Source: Opitutia bacterium (GTDB lineage: Bacteria > Verrucomicrobiota > Verrucomicrobiia > Opitutales > Opitutaceae). From it: a DNA stretch of 64,000 nt. Below are positions 16,907-25,108 of the stretch, in pieces. The DNA is taken from positions 992,001-1,056,000 of the forward strand of contig JACRHT010000017.1 of the NCBI GenBank assembly GCA_016217545.1, read 5' to 3'. Position 1 is the first letter of the stretch. Every line of letters begins with the position of its first letter. The notes beneath the pieces are model-generated. The model did not search any database. It saw only the letters and a program-made list of their open reading frames with translations, and had not been told where the DNA came from. A program made the position numbers and the translations under genes.

Positions 16907-17349
16907 GCGTGGTTCAGGGCTTCATCGACCTGCGCGAGCCATTCCTGAAAGTCAGCTTTGAATTTCGTGTCACAGTCGCGCCGCGGCAGCAGCCGGCGTG
17001 CCCCGCGCGCCGCCAGAAGCTCGTCAATTTTCCGTCCCGCCGCGCAAAAATCGCGATAGGACGACGACCCGAGCGCCAGCACGGCGTAGCGCAGACCTTC
17101 CAACCGCAATGCCGGCGCCGCCAGCGCGGCAAAAAACTCCGCGGCGTCCGGCGGCACCTCGCCCTCGCCCCATGTGCTCACGATGAACAAGGCGGTGTCG
17201 AATTCGCGCAGTCGCGCCGCAGGAAAATCCGCAACGTTGGCGACAGCGCACTCGCCGCCACGCGTCCCGAGCGCCTGTGCGGTGGCGTGCGCGAGCTCCT
17301 CGGCATTGCCGGAGACGGTGGCGTAGAGCACGGCGACGGGCGCGGACAT
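16903..17349 (-). CDS. Short-chain flavodoxin (MioC / sulfite-reductase FMN-domain like)
   Basis: 148 aa FMN-binding protein. It has the phosphate-binding loop YATVSGNAEELA, the second FMN loop STWGEGEVP and the third loop LGSSSYRDFCAAGRKIDELL. Start ATG 17347-17349 sits just before the first strand. As a stand-alone electron carrier it could supply electrons for reductive iron release, which fits the coupling to the siderophore-type esterase. MioC itself is linked to biotin synthase in E. coli, so other roles are possible. Confidence 0.85.
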   Translation of the reverse strand: MSAPVAVLYATVSGNAEELAHATAQALGTRGGECAVANVADFPAARLREFDTALFIVSTWGEGEVPPDAAEFFAALAAPALRLEGLRYAVLALGSSSYRDFCAAGRKIDELLAARGARRLLPRRDCDTKFKADFQEWLAQVDEALNHA

Positions 17350-17465
17350 CGCGCCATTGAGGCGGCGAGGCGGCGGTTGTCCACTCCCGGATAGCCCGAA
17401 ATATCGGTGCTTACCGGGAGCTGCGCGCTTGCGCTCGCCGAGTGAAATCGCCCTCATCGCCCCTC

Positions 17466-18962
17466 ATGCAGAACCCCGCCTCTTCCCCGGCGCGCGATGA
17501 AAGCGGTCTCTTCGGACATCCGCGCGGCCTCACGAACTTGTTCTTCACGGAACTCTGGGAGCGCTTCGGCTACTACGGCATGCGCGCCCTGCTCACGTTG
17601 TTCATGGTCGCGCCGCTCGCCCGGGGCGGACTCGGCTTCGACAACAAGACCGCCGGCATCATCTACGGCACCTACACGATGAGCGTCTACATGCTCTCGA
17701 TCCCCGGCGGCTACATCGCGGACAACTTCCTCGGCGCGCGCGCCACGGTGTTCTGGGGCGGCGTGATCATCGCGCTCGGCTACTTCTCGCTCGCGGTGCA
17801 TTCGACGACGTTCTTCTACCTCGGCCTCGCGCTCGTCGCGTGCGGCACCGGCCTGCTGAAACCCAACATCAGCTCGATGGTCGGCTCGCTCTACTCGAAG
17901 GACGACCCGCGCCGTGACTCGGGTTTCTCGATTTTCTACATGGGCATCAACATGGGTGCCTTCCTCGCTCCGCTCATCACCGGCTGGGTGGCGCAGAGCG
18001 ACGCGGCCAAGGAACTCCTCGCGAACAACGGCTTCGACCCGAACAAGAGCTGGCACTGGGCGTTCGCCGTTTCGGGCGCGGGCATGGTGATCGGCTTGAT
18101 CATCTACGTGCTGCAAAAGCACCGCCTCGCCGACGTCGGTCACGCACCCGCAGCCAATGTCCCGCGTCCGTGGGGCAAGCTCTTCAGCGTGCTCGCGATT
18201 TCCGCGGTCGTTTTCGGCCTCGTGCGCCTTTCGGACTCGGACCCGCGTTTCGCGTGGATCAGCTACGGCTACGTCGTGTTGCCCGTGCTCGCGATCATCT
18301 GGTTCGGCACGCGTCCGGACATGACGCTGAAACGCTTCGCCGCCGTGTTCGTGTTCTCGCTCGCCTACCTGATCTTCTGCGCGGTGTTTGAGCAGGCCGG
18401 CTCGACGATCTCCCTCTTCGCCGACCAGCTGACCAACACCGAGGTGTTTGGCTACAAGTTCCCGTCGGCCTGGTTCCAGTCAGTGAACTCGGTCTTCGTG
18501 ATCCTCCTCTCGCCGATCTTCGCGTGGCTGTGGATCAAGCTCGGAGACAAGCAGCCGTCGAGCCCGGCCAAGTTCGCCGTCGGCCTGTTCTTCCTCGCGC
18601 TCTCCTTCGTGCTCATGGTGCCCGCCGCGCAGCTCACGGCCGAGGGCAAGGTCGGTCCGTTCTGGATCGTCGGCCTGTTCTTCCTCCAAACCGTCGGCGA
18701 ACTCTGCCTCAGTCCGGTCGGCCTCAGCACCATGACCAAGCTCGCCCCCGGCAATCTCGTGGGTCTCGTGATGGGCGTGTGGTTCCTCGCCGCCGCGCTC
18801 GGCAACAAACTCGCCGGCACCGTCGCAGGCGAGTTCACCGCCACCGATTCGAAGGCGCTCTCGAACTTCTTCCTGCACCAAGCCGGCTGGGTCGCGCTGG
18901 CCTTCGTCGTCCTCGTGGCGCTCACCCCGTGGGTGAAGAAGTTGATGGGCGAAGTGAAGTAA
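17466..18962 (+). CDS. POT/PTR family proton-dependent oligopeptide transporter
   Basis: 498 aa, about 12-14 membrane helices. Family signatures are FFTELWERFGYYGMRALL (proton-coupling ExxER), GLLKPNISSMVGSLY and the PTR2 motif FSIFYMGINMGAFLAPLI. It imports di- and tripeptides with protons across the inner membrane. ATG 17466 is preferred to the GTG at 17442. It is followed by a terminator and diverges from the flavodoxin gene. No DNA-level sign of regulation is seen. Confidence 0.94.
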   Translation: MQNPASSPARDESGLFGHPRGLTNLFFTELWERFGYYGMRALLTLFMVAPLARGGLGFDNKTAGIIYGTYTMSVYMLSIPGGYIADNFLGARATVFWGGVIIALGYFSLAVHSTTFFYLGLALVACGTGLLKPNISSMVGSLYSKDDPRRDSGFSIFYMGINMGAFLAPLITGWVAQSDAAKELLANNGFDPNKSWHWAFAVSGAGMVIGLIIYVLQKHRLADVGHAPAANVPRPWGKLFSVLAISAVVFGLVRLSDSDPRFAWISYGYVVLPVLAIIWFGTRPDMTLKRFAAVFVFSLAYLIFCAVFEQAGSTISLFADQLTNTEVFGYKFPSAWFQSVNSVFVILLSPIFAWLWIKLGDKQPSSPAKFAVGLFFLALSFVLMVPAAQLTAEGKVGPFWIVGLFFLQTVGELCLSPVGLSTMTKLAPGNLVGLVMGVWFLAAALGNKLAGTVAGEFTATDSKALSNFFLHQAGWVALAFVVLVALTPWVKKLMGEVK

Positions 18963-18986
18963 CCCGCTCGTCCCCTTCCCCTTCTC

Positions 18987-19019
18987 AGGCGCGGCCCCCA
19001 AGCCGCGCCTTCTTTATTT
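18987..19019 (+). terminator. Rho-independent terminator after the POT transporter
   Basis: AGGCGCGGC pairs with GCCGCGCCT around a 6-nt loop and is followed by TCTTTATTT. Confidence 0.88.
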
Positions 19020-19037
19020 CCTCCCCGGAAAAGAGTT

Positions 19038-19080
19038 AGGGCTCGCGCGCGTCACGGGCCAGTGAACACGCGCGAGCCCT
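19038..19080. repeat. Large GC-rich hairpin
   Basis: AGGGCTCGCGCG (19038-19049) is the exact inverse of CGCGCGAGCCCT (19069-19080), around a 19-nt loop. It directly follows a terminator, has no T-run and lies in a gene-free gap between convergent genes. Confidence 0.6.
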
Positions 19081-19167
19081 GTTGGTCACCTCTCGCACCC
19101 GTTGCCGGGCACGAAAAACTGTGCGGATAGGGTATCCTACGCAGGAGAAATCCCGGACGCCGAAAAA

Positions 19168-19183
19168 CACCTAAATTTAGGTG
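19168..19183. repeat. Perfect 16-bp AT-rich palindrome
   Basis: CACCTAAATTTAGGTG is fully self-complementary in otherwise GC-rich DNA, 19 bp before the stop of the convergent DUF4864 gene. A TAGG/CCTA pair lies 30 bp to its left. It could be a protein-binding site or part of a dispersed element. Confidence 0.5.
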
Positions 19184-19201
19184 GTGCCCCGAAATGCCTG
19201 A

Positions 19202-19642
19202 TCAAAGGCTCTGGTCGGGTCCGGAAACGCCCAACACGACGCCGGCAATTCGCCAGCGTCCGGCCTCTTCGACGAGCGAGTAGCGGAACGCCTTCCCTGC
19301 GTCGTTCGCGTCGAAAACCACGTAGACCACCTGCGCCGCGGAGCCGCGATCATCGCGCACGACGCCCGCCTCGAACCGTCGATGCGCCACCAGCGCCGGA
19401 TAACCGCGCCGCAACATCGCCGCGAAAACCGCGGGCGCGACCTGCCGCCGGACACCGCTGGCGGCAAACTGATAGGCCTCGTCGAACTTCCCGGCGCGGA
19501 TGGCGTTCAACTGCCCTTCAACCGTCGCGCGCACGGCGTCGCGAATCGGTTTCGGGCTGAGGCGCAGAACCGGCGGCTCACCTGCCCCCGCGACGACGAG
19601 ACCCGCGACAAACAGCAGGAAAATCATCCCGCCGACGCGCAT
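19202..19642 (-). CDS. DUF4864-like secreted protein
   Basis: 146 aa with an N-terminal signal sequence or anchor (MRVGGMIFLLFVAGLVVAGA). The mature part RDAVRATVEGQLNAIRAGKF, DEAYQFAASGVRRQV, and ARRGYP-like and ISYSL-like strands resembles the DUF4864/SnoaL-type cone fold. Members have no firm function. The ATG overlaps the ftsY stop codon by one base (TGATG), so it is translated from the ftsY transcript. Confidence 0.75.
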   Translation of the reverse strand: MRVGGMIFLLFVAGLVVAGAGEPPVLRLSPKPIRDAVRATVEGQLNAIRAGKFDEAYQFAASGVRRQVAPAVFAAMLRRGYPALVAHRRFEAGVVRDDRGSAAQVVYVVFDANDAGKAFRYSLVEEAGRWRIAGVVLGVSGPDQSL

Positions 19643-20559
19643 CACTCCAAGCCGAACACCGCGCGGCTGTAGTTTTCGATCGAGAACGGCTGCAAGTCGT
19701 CCGGCTGCTCGCCGAGGCCGATGAAGTAGATCGGAATCTTCAGCTGCCGATAGATGCCCACGATGGCACCGCCGCGGCTCGTGCCGTCGAGCTTCGTCAC
19801 GATCAGGCCGGTGAGGCCAAAACTCTGGTGAAACACCTTCGCCTGCTCGATCGAGTTGCTGCCGAGCGAGCCGTCGACGACGAGCCAGCGGTGCTGCGGC
19901 GCGGTCGCGTCGTTCTTCTGCAGGACGCGCCGGATCTTCGCGAGCTCGTCCATCAGGTTGCTCTTCGTGTGCAACCGTCCCGCCGTGTCCACGATCAGCC
20001 AATCGGCTCCGCGCGACTTCGCCGCCTGCCAGGCGTCGAACGCCACCGCCGCCGCGTCCGCGCCGGTGTGGCTGGCCACGATGTCGATGTTCAGGCGCGT
20101 GGCCCAGCTCTTCAGCTGCTCGACCGCGGCGGCGCGGAAGGTGTCGCACGCCGCCACGACGACCGTCTGGCCGTCGCCTTTCATCTTGTGCGCGAGCTTC
20201 GCGGTCGTGGTCGTCTTGCCCGAGCCGTTCACGCCGATCATCGCGATGACGGTCGGCTTCACGGCGGGGGCGGACAGCGTGCCTTCGGCGCCGGCGAGGA
20301 CGCGCTTCAACACCGCCGCGCCGATCTCCGCCGCCTGCTTACCCTGCAGCGTCGGGTCCTTGCGATAGGCCGTCTTGATTTCCTCGAGAATCTCGGTCGT
20401 CGTCTCGACGCCGAAGTCGGCCGTGTAGAGCGCCTCTTCGAGCTCGTCGAGCGACGCCACGTCGATCTTCCGCCCGCCGAAGAGGCCGTGCGTCTTCGCC
20501 GCGATGGCAGCGACGGTCTTGGTCAGGCCGTCCTTGAATTTCTTAAAAAGGGAAAACAT
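19642..20559 (-). CDS. ftsY: Signal recognition particle receptor FtsY
   Basis: 305-residue SRP-family GTPase that docks ribosome-SRP complexes at the inner membrane. After a short basic N-terminus (MFSLFKKFKDGLTKTVAA) come the N-domain and the G-domain with P-loop GVNGSGKTTTTAKLA, ACDTFRAAAVEQL, G3 DTAGRLHTKSNLM, G4 TKLDGTSRGG and the closing IGLGEQPDDLQPF. There is no long acidic A-domain, as in many non-enteric bacteria. The start at 20559 is the MFSLFKK Met, and a further Met lies seven codons upstream. It is the second-to-last gene of a run ribBA-like, ribH, nusB, ftsY, DUF4864. Confidence 0.96.
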   Translation of the reverse strand: MFSLFKKFKDGLTKTVAAIAAKTHGLFGGRKIDVASLDELEEALYTADFGVETTTEILEEIKTAYRKDPTLQGKQAAEIGAAVLKRVLAGAEGTLSAPAVKPTVIAMIGVNGSGKTTTTAKLAHKMKGDGQTVVVAACDTFRAAAVEQLKSWATRLNIDIVASHTGADAAAVAFDAWQAAKSRGADWLIVDTAGRLHTKSNLMDELAKIRRVLQKNDATAPQHRWLVVDGSLGSNSIEQAKVFHQSFGLTGLIVTKLDGTSRGGAIVGIYRQLKIPIYFIGLGEQPDDLQPFSIENYSRAVFGLE

Positions 20560-20611
20560 CCGGAAATCTCCGCGAATCACGCGCCCTCGCGCCTGGACCC
20601 GCGCAGGCGCG

Positions 20612-21058
20612 TCACTCCGTGGTCGCCTTGCGCGCGTCGCGGCCGGCCTTGTCCTTCATGCGGTCGAGGATGCCGTTGATGAAGCGCTTCGAGTCGGCGG
20701 TGGAGAAATTCTTCGAGAGGTCGATCGCCTCGTTGATCGAGACGACCGGCGGGATGTCCTTGCGGTGGAGCATCTCGAAGATCGCGAGGCGCAGGATCGC
20801 GAGATCGATGCGCGCGATGCGCTCGAACTCCCAATTGTGCGCGAGCGTGCGGATGTGGCCGTCGATCTCGTCGATGTGCTGCATCACGCCGGCGATCAGC
20901 TCTTCGGCGAAGGCGTAGTGGTCGCGCGGCTTTTCGAGGCTCTCGAAAAACAACCGGAGGTCGTCGGTGAAGTTCGCGGGCTTGTTGATGCTCCACGCGT
21001 AGAGGAACTGGAGCGCGGCGGCGCGGCTCTCGCGGCGTTGGGAAAATTGGCTGCTCAT
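20612..21058 (-). CDS. nusB: Transcription antitermination factor NusB
   Basis: 148 aa all-helical RNA-binding protein. Features are RRESRAAALQFLYAW near the N-terminus, RIARIDLAILRLAIFEML and the C-terminal INEAIDLSKNFSTADSKRFINGILDR typical of NusB. With NusE (S10) it binds boxA RNA in rRNA operons. Its ATG overlaps the stop of ribH (21055-21058), a common ribH-nusB arrangement. Confidence 0.96.
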   Translation of the reverse strand: MSSQFSQRRESRAAALQFLYAWSINKPANFTDDLRLFFESLEKPRDHYAFAEELIAGVMQHIDEIDGHIRTLAHNWEFERIARIDLAILRLAIFEMLHRKDIPPVVSINEAIDLSKNFSTADSKRFINGILDRMKDKAGRDARKATTE

Positions 21059-21540
21059 GAGTGTTTGCCTTTTCGCAAGGTGCGCCGGAGCGCCGCCATT
21101 TCAAGCCCGGCGCGCGCGAACTCCGCGCCGCGGTCGAGTTTGCCGAGGCAACGCGCGCGCGCCTGCGCGAGCGTGTCGGTGACGATCACGCCGTTGATCA
21201 CCGGGATCCCGGTGCCGAGCGCGACCTGTTGCAATGCGTGGGAAACGCTCTCGCCCACCATCTCGTGGTGGTTCGTGTCGCCGCCGATCAGCACGCCGAG
21301 CGCGATGACGCAGTCGAAACGCTTCGTCGCCGCCAGTTGCTGCGCGGCCCACGGCACCTCGTGCGAGCCCGGCACGCGGACCTCCACGATGTCCTTCGCC
21401 CGCACGCCGGCCGCCGCGAGCACCGCCGCGGCGCGCGTGCGCAAGCCGTCGACGAGTTCGGCGTTGAAACGCGCCGCCACGACGCCGAAGCGCAGGCCGG
21501 CACCGCGGATGTTCAGGTCACTGGGAGCGTCGAGACTCAT
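21055..21540 (-). CDS. ribH: 6,7-dimethyl-8-ribityllumazine synthase
   Basis: 161 aa. Penultimate step of riboflavin synthesis, condensing 5-amino-6-ribitylamino-uracil with dihydroxybutanone phosphate. Typical segments are VVAARFNAELVDGL, VRVPGSHEVPWAAQQL, ALGVLIGGDTNHHEMVGES (catalytic His) and VINGVIVTDTLAQA. Start ATG 21538-21540 precedes MSLDAPSDL. It lies behind the ribBA-like gene and overlaps nusB by 4 bp. Confidence 0.95.
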   Translation of the reverse strand: MSLDAPSDLNIRGAGLRFGVVAARFNAELVDGLRTRAAAVLAAAGVRAKDIVEVRVPGSHEVPWAAQQLAATKRFDCVIALGVLIGGDTNHHEMVGESVSHALQQVALGTGIPVINGVIVTDTLAQARARCLGKLDRGAEFARAGLEMAALRRTLRKGKHS

Positions 21541-21594
21541 GGAGCGGTCAATTGGCGGGGGCAGTCCGGCGGGGCGCAACCCGAAATCCGCGTC

Positions 21595-22683
21595 TCACAC
21601 CGGCACGACCTCGACGATTTCCAGCCCGTAGCCGTCGAGGCCGACCACACGGCGGTTCGAGTGCGTCATCAGCCGGATTTTTTGGAGGCCGAGCGCCGTG
21701 AGGATCTGCGCGCCGGTGCCGTAGTCGCGCAGACTCGGCCGGCGCGGCTGGTCGAGCGCCGCCAACGCCTCCTGCATGCGGCCGTTCTGCTCCATGTAGA
21801 CGATCGCGCCGTGGCCGGTCTTCGCGACCGCCTCGAGGGACGAAAGCAGCGAGCGGTGACTGCCCATGTCGCGTCCGTGGAACACGTCGCTGAGCAGGTT
21901 CTCCGTGTGGACGCGCACCAGCGTCGGCGATCCGTCGAGCCGGCCCATCGTGAATGCGAGGTGGTGGCGCCCGTCGATCTTGCTGCGGAAGACGTGCAGC
22001 ATGAACTCGCCGTATTCGGACGAGAACGGCCGCGTGCTGATGCACTCGACGAGCTTTTCGCGGCGATGACGGTATTCGATCAACGACGAGATCGAGATCA
22101 GCGGCAACCGGTGCCGCTGCTTGAACTCCTCCAGCTCCGGCACGCGCGCCATCGTGCCGTCCTCGTTCAACACCTCGCAAATCACCGCGACCGGCCCGAG
22201 GCCGGCCAGCGCCGCGAGATCGACCGCGGCCTCCGTGTGGCCCGCCCGCTCGAGCACGCCGCCCGGTCGGGCGCAGAGCGGAAAAATGTGGCCGGGCTGC
22301 ACCAGTTCGTCGGGACGCGTGGCAGGATTCGCGAGCAGCTGCACCGTGCGCGCGCGATCGAAGGCGCTGATGCCGGTCGTGATGCCTTCCGCCGCGTCCA
22401 CCGAGACCGTGAACGCCGTGCGCATCGCCTCGCGGTTCTGCTGCACCATCGGGTTTATGCCGAGCCGCTTCAGGGCCGGCTCCGTCATCGGCACGCAAAT
22501 CAGGCCGCGCGCGTGGCGGATCATCAGGTTGATCAGCTCGGGCGTGACCTTCTCGGCGGCGAACACCAGATCGCCCTCGTTCTCGCGCCCTTCGTCGTCG
22601 GTCACGATGACGACGCCGCCCGAGGCGATCGTCTGGATCGCAGTTTCGACGGAATCAAAAGGCGTGGCGGCAGCGGACGACAT
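21595..22683 (-). CDS. ribB: DHBP synthase (RibB) fused to a degenerate RibA half (RibBX-like)
   Basis: 362 aa. Residues ~8-205 form a complete 3,4-dihydroxy-2-butanone-4-phosphate synthase (VIVTDDEGRENEGDLVFAA, AFTVSVDAAEGITTGISAFD, GHIFPLCARPGGVLERAGHT and VICEVLNEDGTMAR). Residues ~210-362 have the GTP cyclohydrolase II fold (YGEFMLHVFRSK, then RDYGTGAQILTALGLQKIRL) but lack its zinc site: the usual SEC and CDCG segments read TENLLSD and DMGSHRS, and the RQEGRGIGL motif is MEQNGRMQEA. I infer that only the RibB half is catalytic, as in RibBX-type proteins, so a separate ribA is expected elsewhere. It heads the ribH-nusB-ftsY run. Confidence 0.9.
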   Translation of the reverse strand: MSSAAATPFDSVETAIQTIASGGVVIVTDDEGRENEGDLVFAAEKVTPELINLMIRHARGLICVPMTEPALKRLGINPMVQQNREAMRTAFTVSVDAAEGITTGISAFDRARTVQLLANPATRPDELVQPGHIFPLCARPGGVLERAGHTEAAVDLAALAGLGPVAVICEVLNEDGTMARVPELEEFKQRHRLPLISISSLIEYRHRREKLVECISTRPFSSEYGEFMLHVFRSKIDGRHHLAFTMGRLDGSPTLVRVHTENLLSDVFHGRDMGSHRSLLSSLEAVAKTGHGAIVYMEQNGRMQEALAALDQPRRPSLRDYGTGAQILTALGLQKIRLMTHSNRRVVGLDGYGLEIVEVVPV

Positions 22684-22753
22684 GGTGAAAAGGCCGGGCA
22701 GCATTCCCACGCTCCCGAGCGCTGTCAAATCCCGCCCTGCACGCCGCTGCCTT

Positions 22754-22829
22754 GTAGGAGCCTGCTTGCAGGCGACCCAAACGTTGAGGCGGCCTCGTTG
22801 CTCCCGGTCGCTTGCAAGCAAGCTCCTGC
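22754..22829. repeat. REPIN-like element (two inverted REP units)
   Basis: Unit 1 (22754-22775) begins GTAGGAGCCTGCTTGCAGGC. Unit 2 (22808-22829) ends GCAAGCAAGCTCCTGC and is its inverse, with 33 nt between. The consensus GTAGGAGC...GC-rich palindrome is that of bacterial REP sequences mobilised by RAYT transposases. It fills the 197-bp gap between the RibB-like and Na/Pi transporter genes, which otherwise holds nothing I recognise. Confidence 0.75.
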
Positions 22830-22880
22830 CCGCGAAGCCGTGTCCAGCCTGCGCTCCCCGTCTGCGCGCCCAGCCGCGTC

Positions 22881-24518
22881 TCAATCCTGTTCGCTCGTCG
22901 GCGCCTTTTCGCCCGCGAAGGTGTGCCCGATGGTGTTGAGCTGTCCGCTGATCCGGCGGAGCGCGTTGAGTAATTCCAGGTAGCGCGTGCTGGCACCAAG
23001 CCGCTCGTCGTCGCAACCGATCAGGCGCTGGTAGTGCGCCTTCTGCGCCTCGATGCACCACTTCTTGAGCTCGTCGCCTTCGCGCAGGAATTGCTGCGCC
23101 ATGGCCCGCTCGCGGGTCGTGAGCACGAGGATGGCCGTGTCGAGCCGGTGGAGCGTGCGGCGGTGCATTTCGGCGAGATCGAACTGGTCCTCCGGCGCGA
23201 GCGGCAGCGGATTGGCCAGCTGCTTCAGGATTTGGTGGCAGAAATTCTTGTCGATGACGTCGCCCACCGCTTCGAGCTGGCTGGCGAAATGCAGCAGCCC
23301 GAACTGCACCTGGCTGTCGCGCGGCGTCATTTGGTCGACCGGGATCTGGCTGAGGTAGTGCTTGATCGCCGCGTGCATCTCGTCGACGCGGTTGTCGTGT
23401 TCCTGCACCTCGCGCACGAGCGCCGCGTCCTGCGTCTGCAGGCCGCGCCACGCACTCGTGAGCATGGACTTGATGTCCTCCGTCAGCCGCAACGTTTCGC
23501 GTGAAGCGTTGGCCAGCGCGAAGACCGGGCTGCTCAAAGCACTCGGGTCGAGGTGCGTCGCCACCGACCCTAGCGGCGGTCGCGTCGGATCGTCGCGCAC
23601 GGCGCGCATGACGAGTCGTCCGACGTAGCCGGCCAGCAACGCGCCGGCGAAAGCCACGACGACGTTGAAGCCCGTGTGGAAATTCGCCGCCTGCCGCGCG
23701 ACGCCACCCGGCATCGCCTCCATCGTCCGCTGCACCCAGGGAAACGCCAGTATCGCCGCGCCGACCGCGGCGAATTTCAGCACGAGGTTGGCGACGGCGA
23801 GACGTTTTCCGGCGAGCGTCGGCCAGCCGGCCGCGAGCGAGGTGAGCCCGAGGCCGAGATTGGCGCCGAGCACGACCGGCAGCACCGTGGCCAGCGAGAA
23901 CGACCCCGCGCCCGCCATCGCGATCACCAAGCCGATGACCGCGGTCGAGCTCTGGGTGAGAAACGTCAGTCCGGCTGCGAACACGATCATCAGCCAGCGG
24001 TGGCTGCTGAACATCACCATCAGCGTTTCGAACTCCGCGTTGCCCGCGAGCACGCGCGCGCCCGCGCTGATGATGTCCATGCCGAGGAAGATGAACCCAA
24101 GCGCGAGCAACACCTGCCCGGCTCCTCGCCCCGTTTCGCTGCGCGCCCAGAGATAGCCGATCACGCCGGTGATCAGGAACAGGCCGTTGTAGTCGAAGAA
24201 ACGAAACGCCAGCAGCTGCACCATGACCGTGATGCCCACGTTCGCGCCGAGCAGGAACACGAGCATGCGCTCCGCCGGCATCTTGCCGGCGTTGAGCAGC
24301 TGCATCGTCAACAGCGTCTGCGCCGTCGACGACGGCGCGACCGTGCCGAACGCGAGCCCCGCCACCGTCGCCGTCCAGCGGTTGGCGCCCATGCGCTCGA
24401 TCCACGCGTGCAGCGCGTGCCCGATCATGCGTTCGAGACCTTTGCGGAGAAAGCGGATCGCAAACAGCATCAGCGCGACGCCGCCCGCGATATTAAGCAG
24501 GGCCAATGAGCCGGACAT
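22881..24518 (-). CDS. Na/Pi cotransporter family protein with C-terminal PhoU-like domain
   Basis: 545 aa. Two inverted membrane repeats carry the QSS-type signatures (GTVAPSSTAQTLLTMQLL and FAAGLTFLTQSSTAVIGLV) of the NptA/PiT-II family. From ~residue 330 a helical PhoU-like tail follows (LANASRETLRLTEDIKSML, then VQEHDNRVDEMHAAIKHYL). It probably exports or imports phosphate with sodium, the PhoU-like part regulating flux. A 9-bp gap separates it from the upstream small secreted-protein gene. Confidence 0.9.
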   Translation of the reverse strand: MSGSLALLNIAGGVALMLFAIRFLRKGLERMIGHALHAWIERMGANRWTATVAGLAFGTVAPSSTAQTLLTMQLLNAGKMPAERMLVFLLGANVGITVMVQLLAFRFFDYNGLFLITGVIGYLWARSETGRGAGQVLLALGFIFLGMDIISAGARVLAGNAEFETLMVMFSSHRWLMIVFAAGLTFLTQSSTAVIGLVIAMAGAGSFSLATVLPVVLGANLGLGLTSLAAGWPTLAGKRLAVANLVLKFAAVGAAILAFPWVQRTMEAMPGGVARQAANFHTGFNVVVAFAGALLAGYVGRLVMRAVRDDPTRPPLGSVATHLDPSALSSPVFALANASRETLRLTEDIKSMLTSAWRGLQTQDAALVREVQEHDNRVDEMHAAIKHYLSQIPVDQMTPRDSQVQFGLLHFASQLEAVGDVIDKNFCHQILKQLANPLPLAPEDQFDLAEMHRRTLHRLDTAILVLTTRERAMAQQFLREGDELKKWCIEAQKAHYQRLIGCDDERLGASTRYLELLNALRRISGQLNTIGHTFAGEKAPTSEQD

Positions 24519-24527
24519 GGCGACGGT

Positions 24528-24980
24528 TCAGGCGCGGAAATCCACCGTGTAGTTCTCGACCGCCTGCTCCGACTCGGAACCGTCGGTCGACGCGTCGCCC
24601 TTGAGCAGCGTCAGGAACAGCTTGAACGCATAGGGCGGCCGCACGGGCTTGCTGCCCACCAGCGCCTTCCCGCCACTGGAGCCGTTCAGGATGATGCGCT
24701 CGCTGCCTTGCTTGTAATTCGGGTTCCACCGCGCCGCCGCGCGCGCGACATCGGCCGCCATCGGTTTCTTGTCCTTGTCGTAGAAGGAGAGCTTGAACGT
24801 GCCGCCTTCGAGCGTGAGCCCGAGAAAATTGCCATTGGGGCGCGCAATCGTGATGCCGGCGATCTTCGGTTCTTCCTTCTTCGCTTCCGTCTTCGTTGCG
24901 CTGCTGGGTTTCGGGGTTTGCGCCACAAGTTGACCAAAGCCGAACGCGAGAATCACCAGCAGAACGAGACGCATCTTCAT
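24528..24980 (-). CDS. Small secreted protein of unknown function
   Basis: 150 aa. Signal peptide MRLVLLVILAFGFGQLVAQ followed by a Lys/Glu/Thr-rich linker (TPKPSSATKTEAKKEEP) and a compact domain GNFLGLTLEGGTFKLSFYDK, then NPNYKQGSERIILNGSS and AFKLFLTLLKGDAS. No catalytic motif is visible. Likely periplasmic, and co-transcribed with the Na/Pi transporter 9 bp downstream. I do not recognise the family. Confidence 0.75.
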   Translation of the reverse strand: MKMRLVLLVILAFGFGQLVAQTPKPSSATKTEAKKEEPKIAGITIARPNGNFLGLTLEGGTFKLSFYDKDKKPMAADVARAAARWNPNYKQGSERIILNGSSGGKALVGSKPVRPPYAFKLFLTLLKGDASTDGSESEQAVENYTVDFRA

Positions 24981-25108
24981 GGGCGGAACGTTAGACCGGA
25001 GCAACCGCGCCGCAAGCCCGCGCTCGCTCCCGTGGCGACGCCATGTGGTTTAGCTTTCGATTCACGCTGGCGGCGGCGTTCGCCGCGTGGCACCGTGTTT
25101 CCCCGCCC

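Noticed and set aside
21595-22683. Fully bifunctional RibBA
   Set aside because: Zinc cysteines and catalytic residues of the GTP cyclohydrolase II half are missing.
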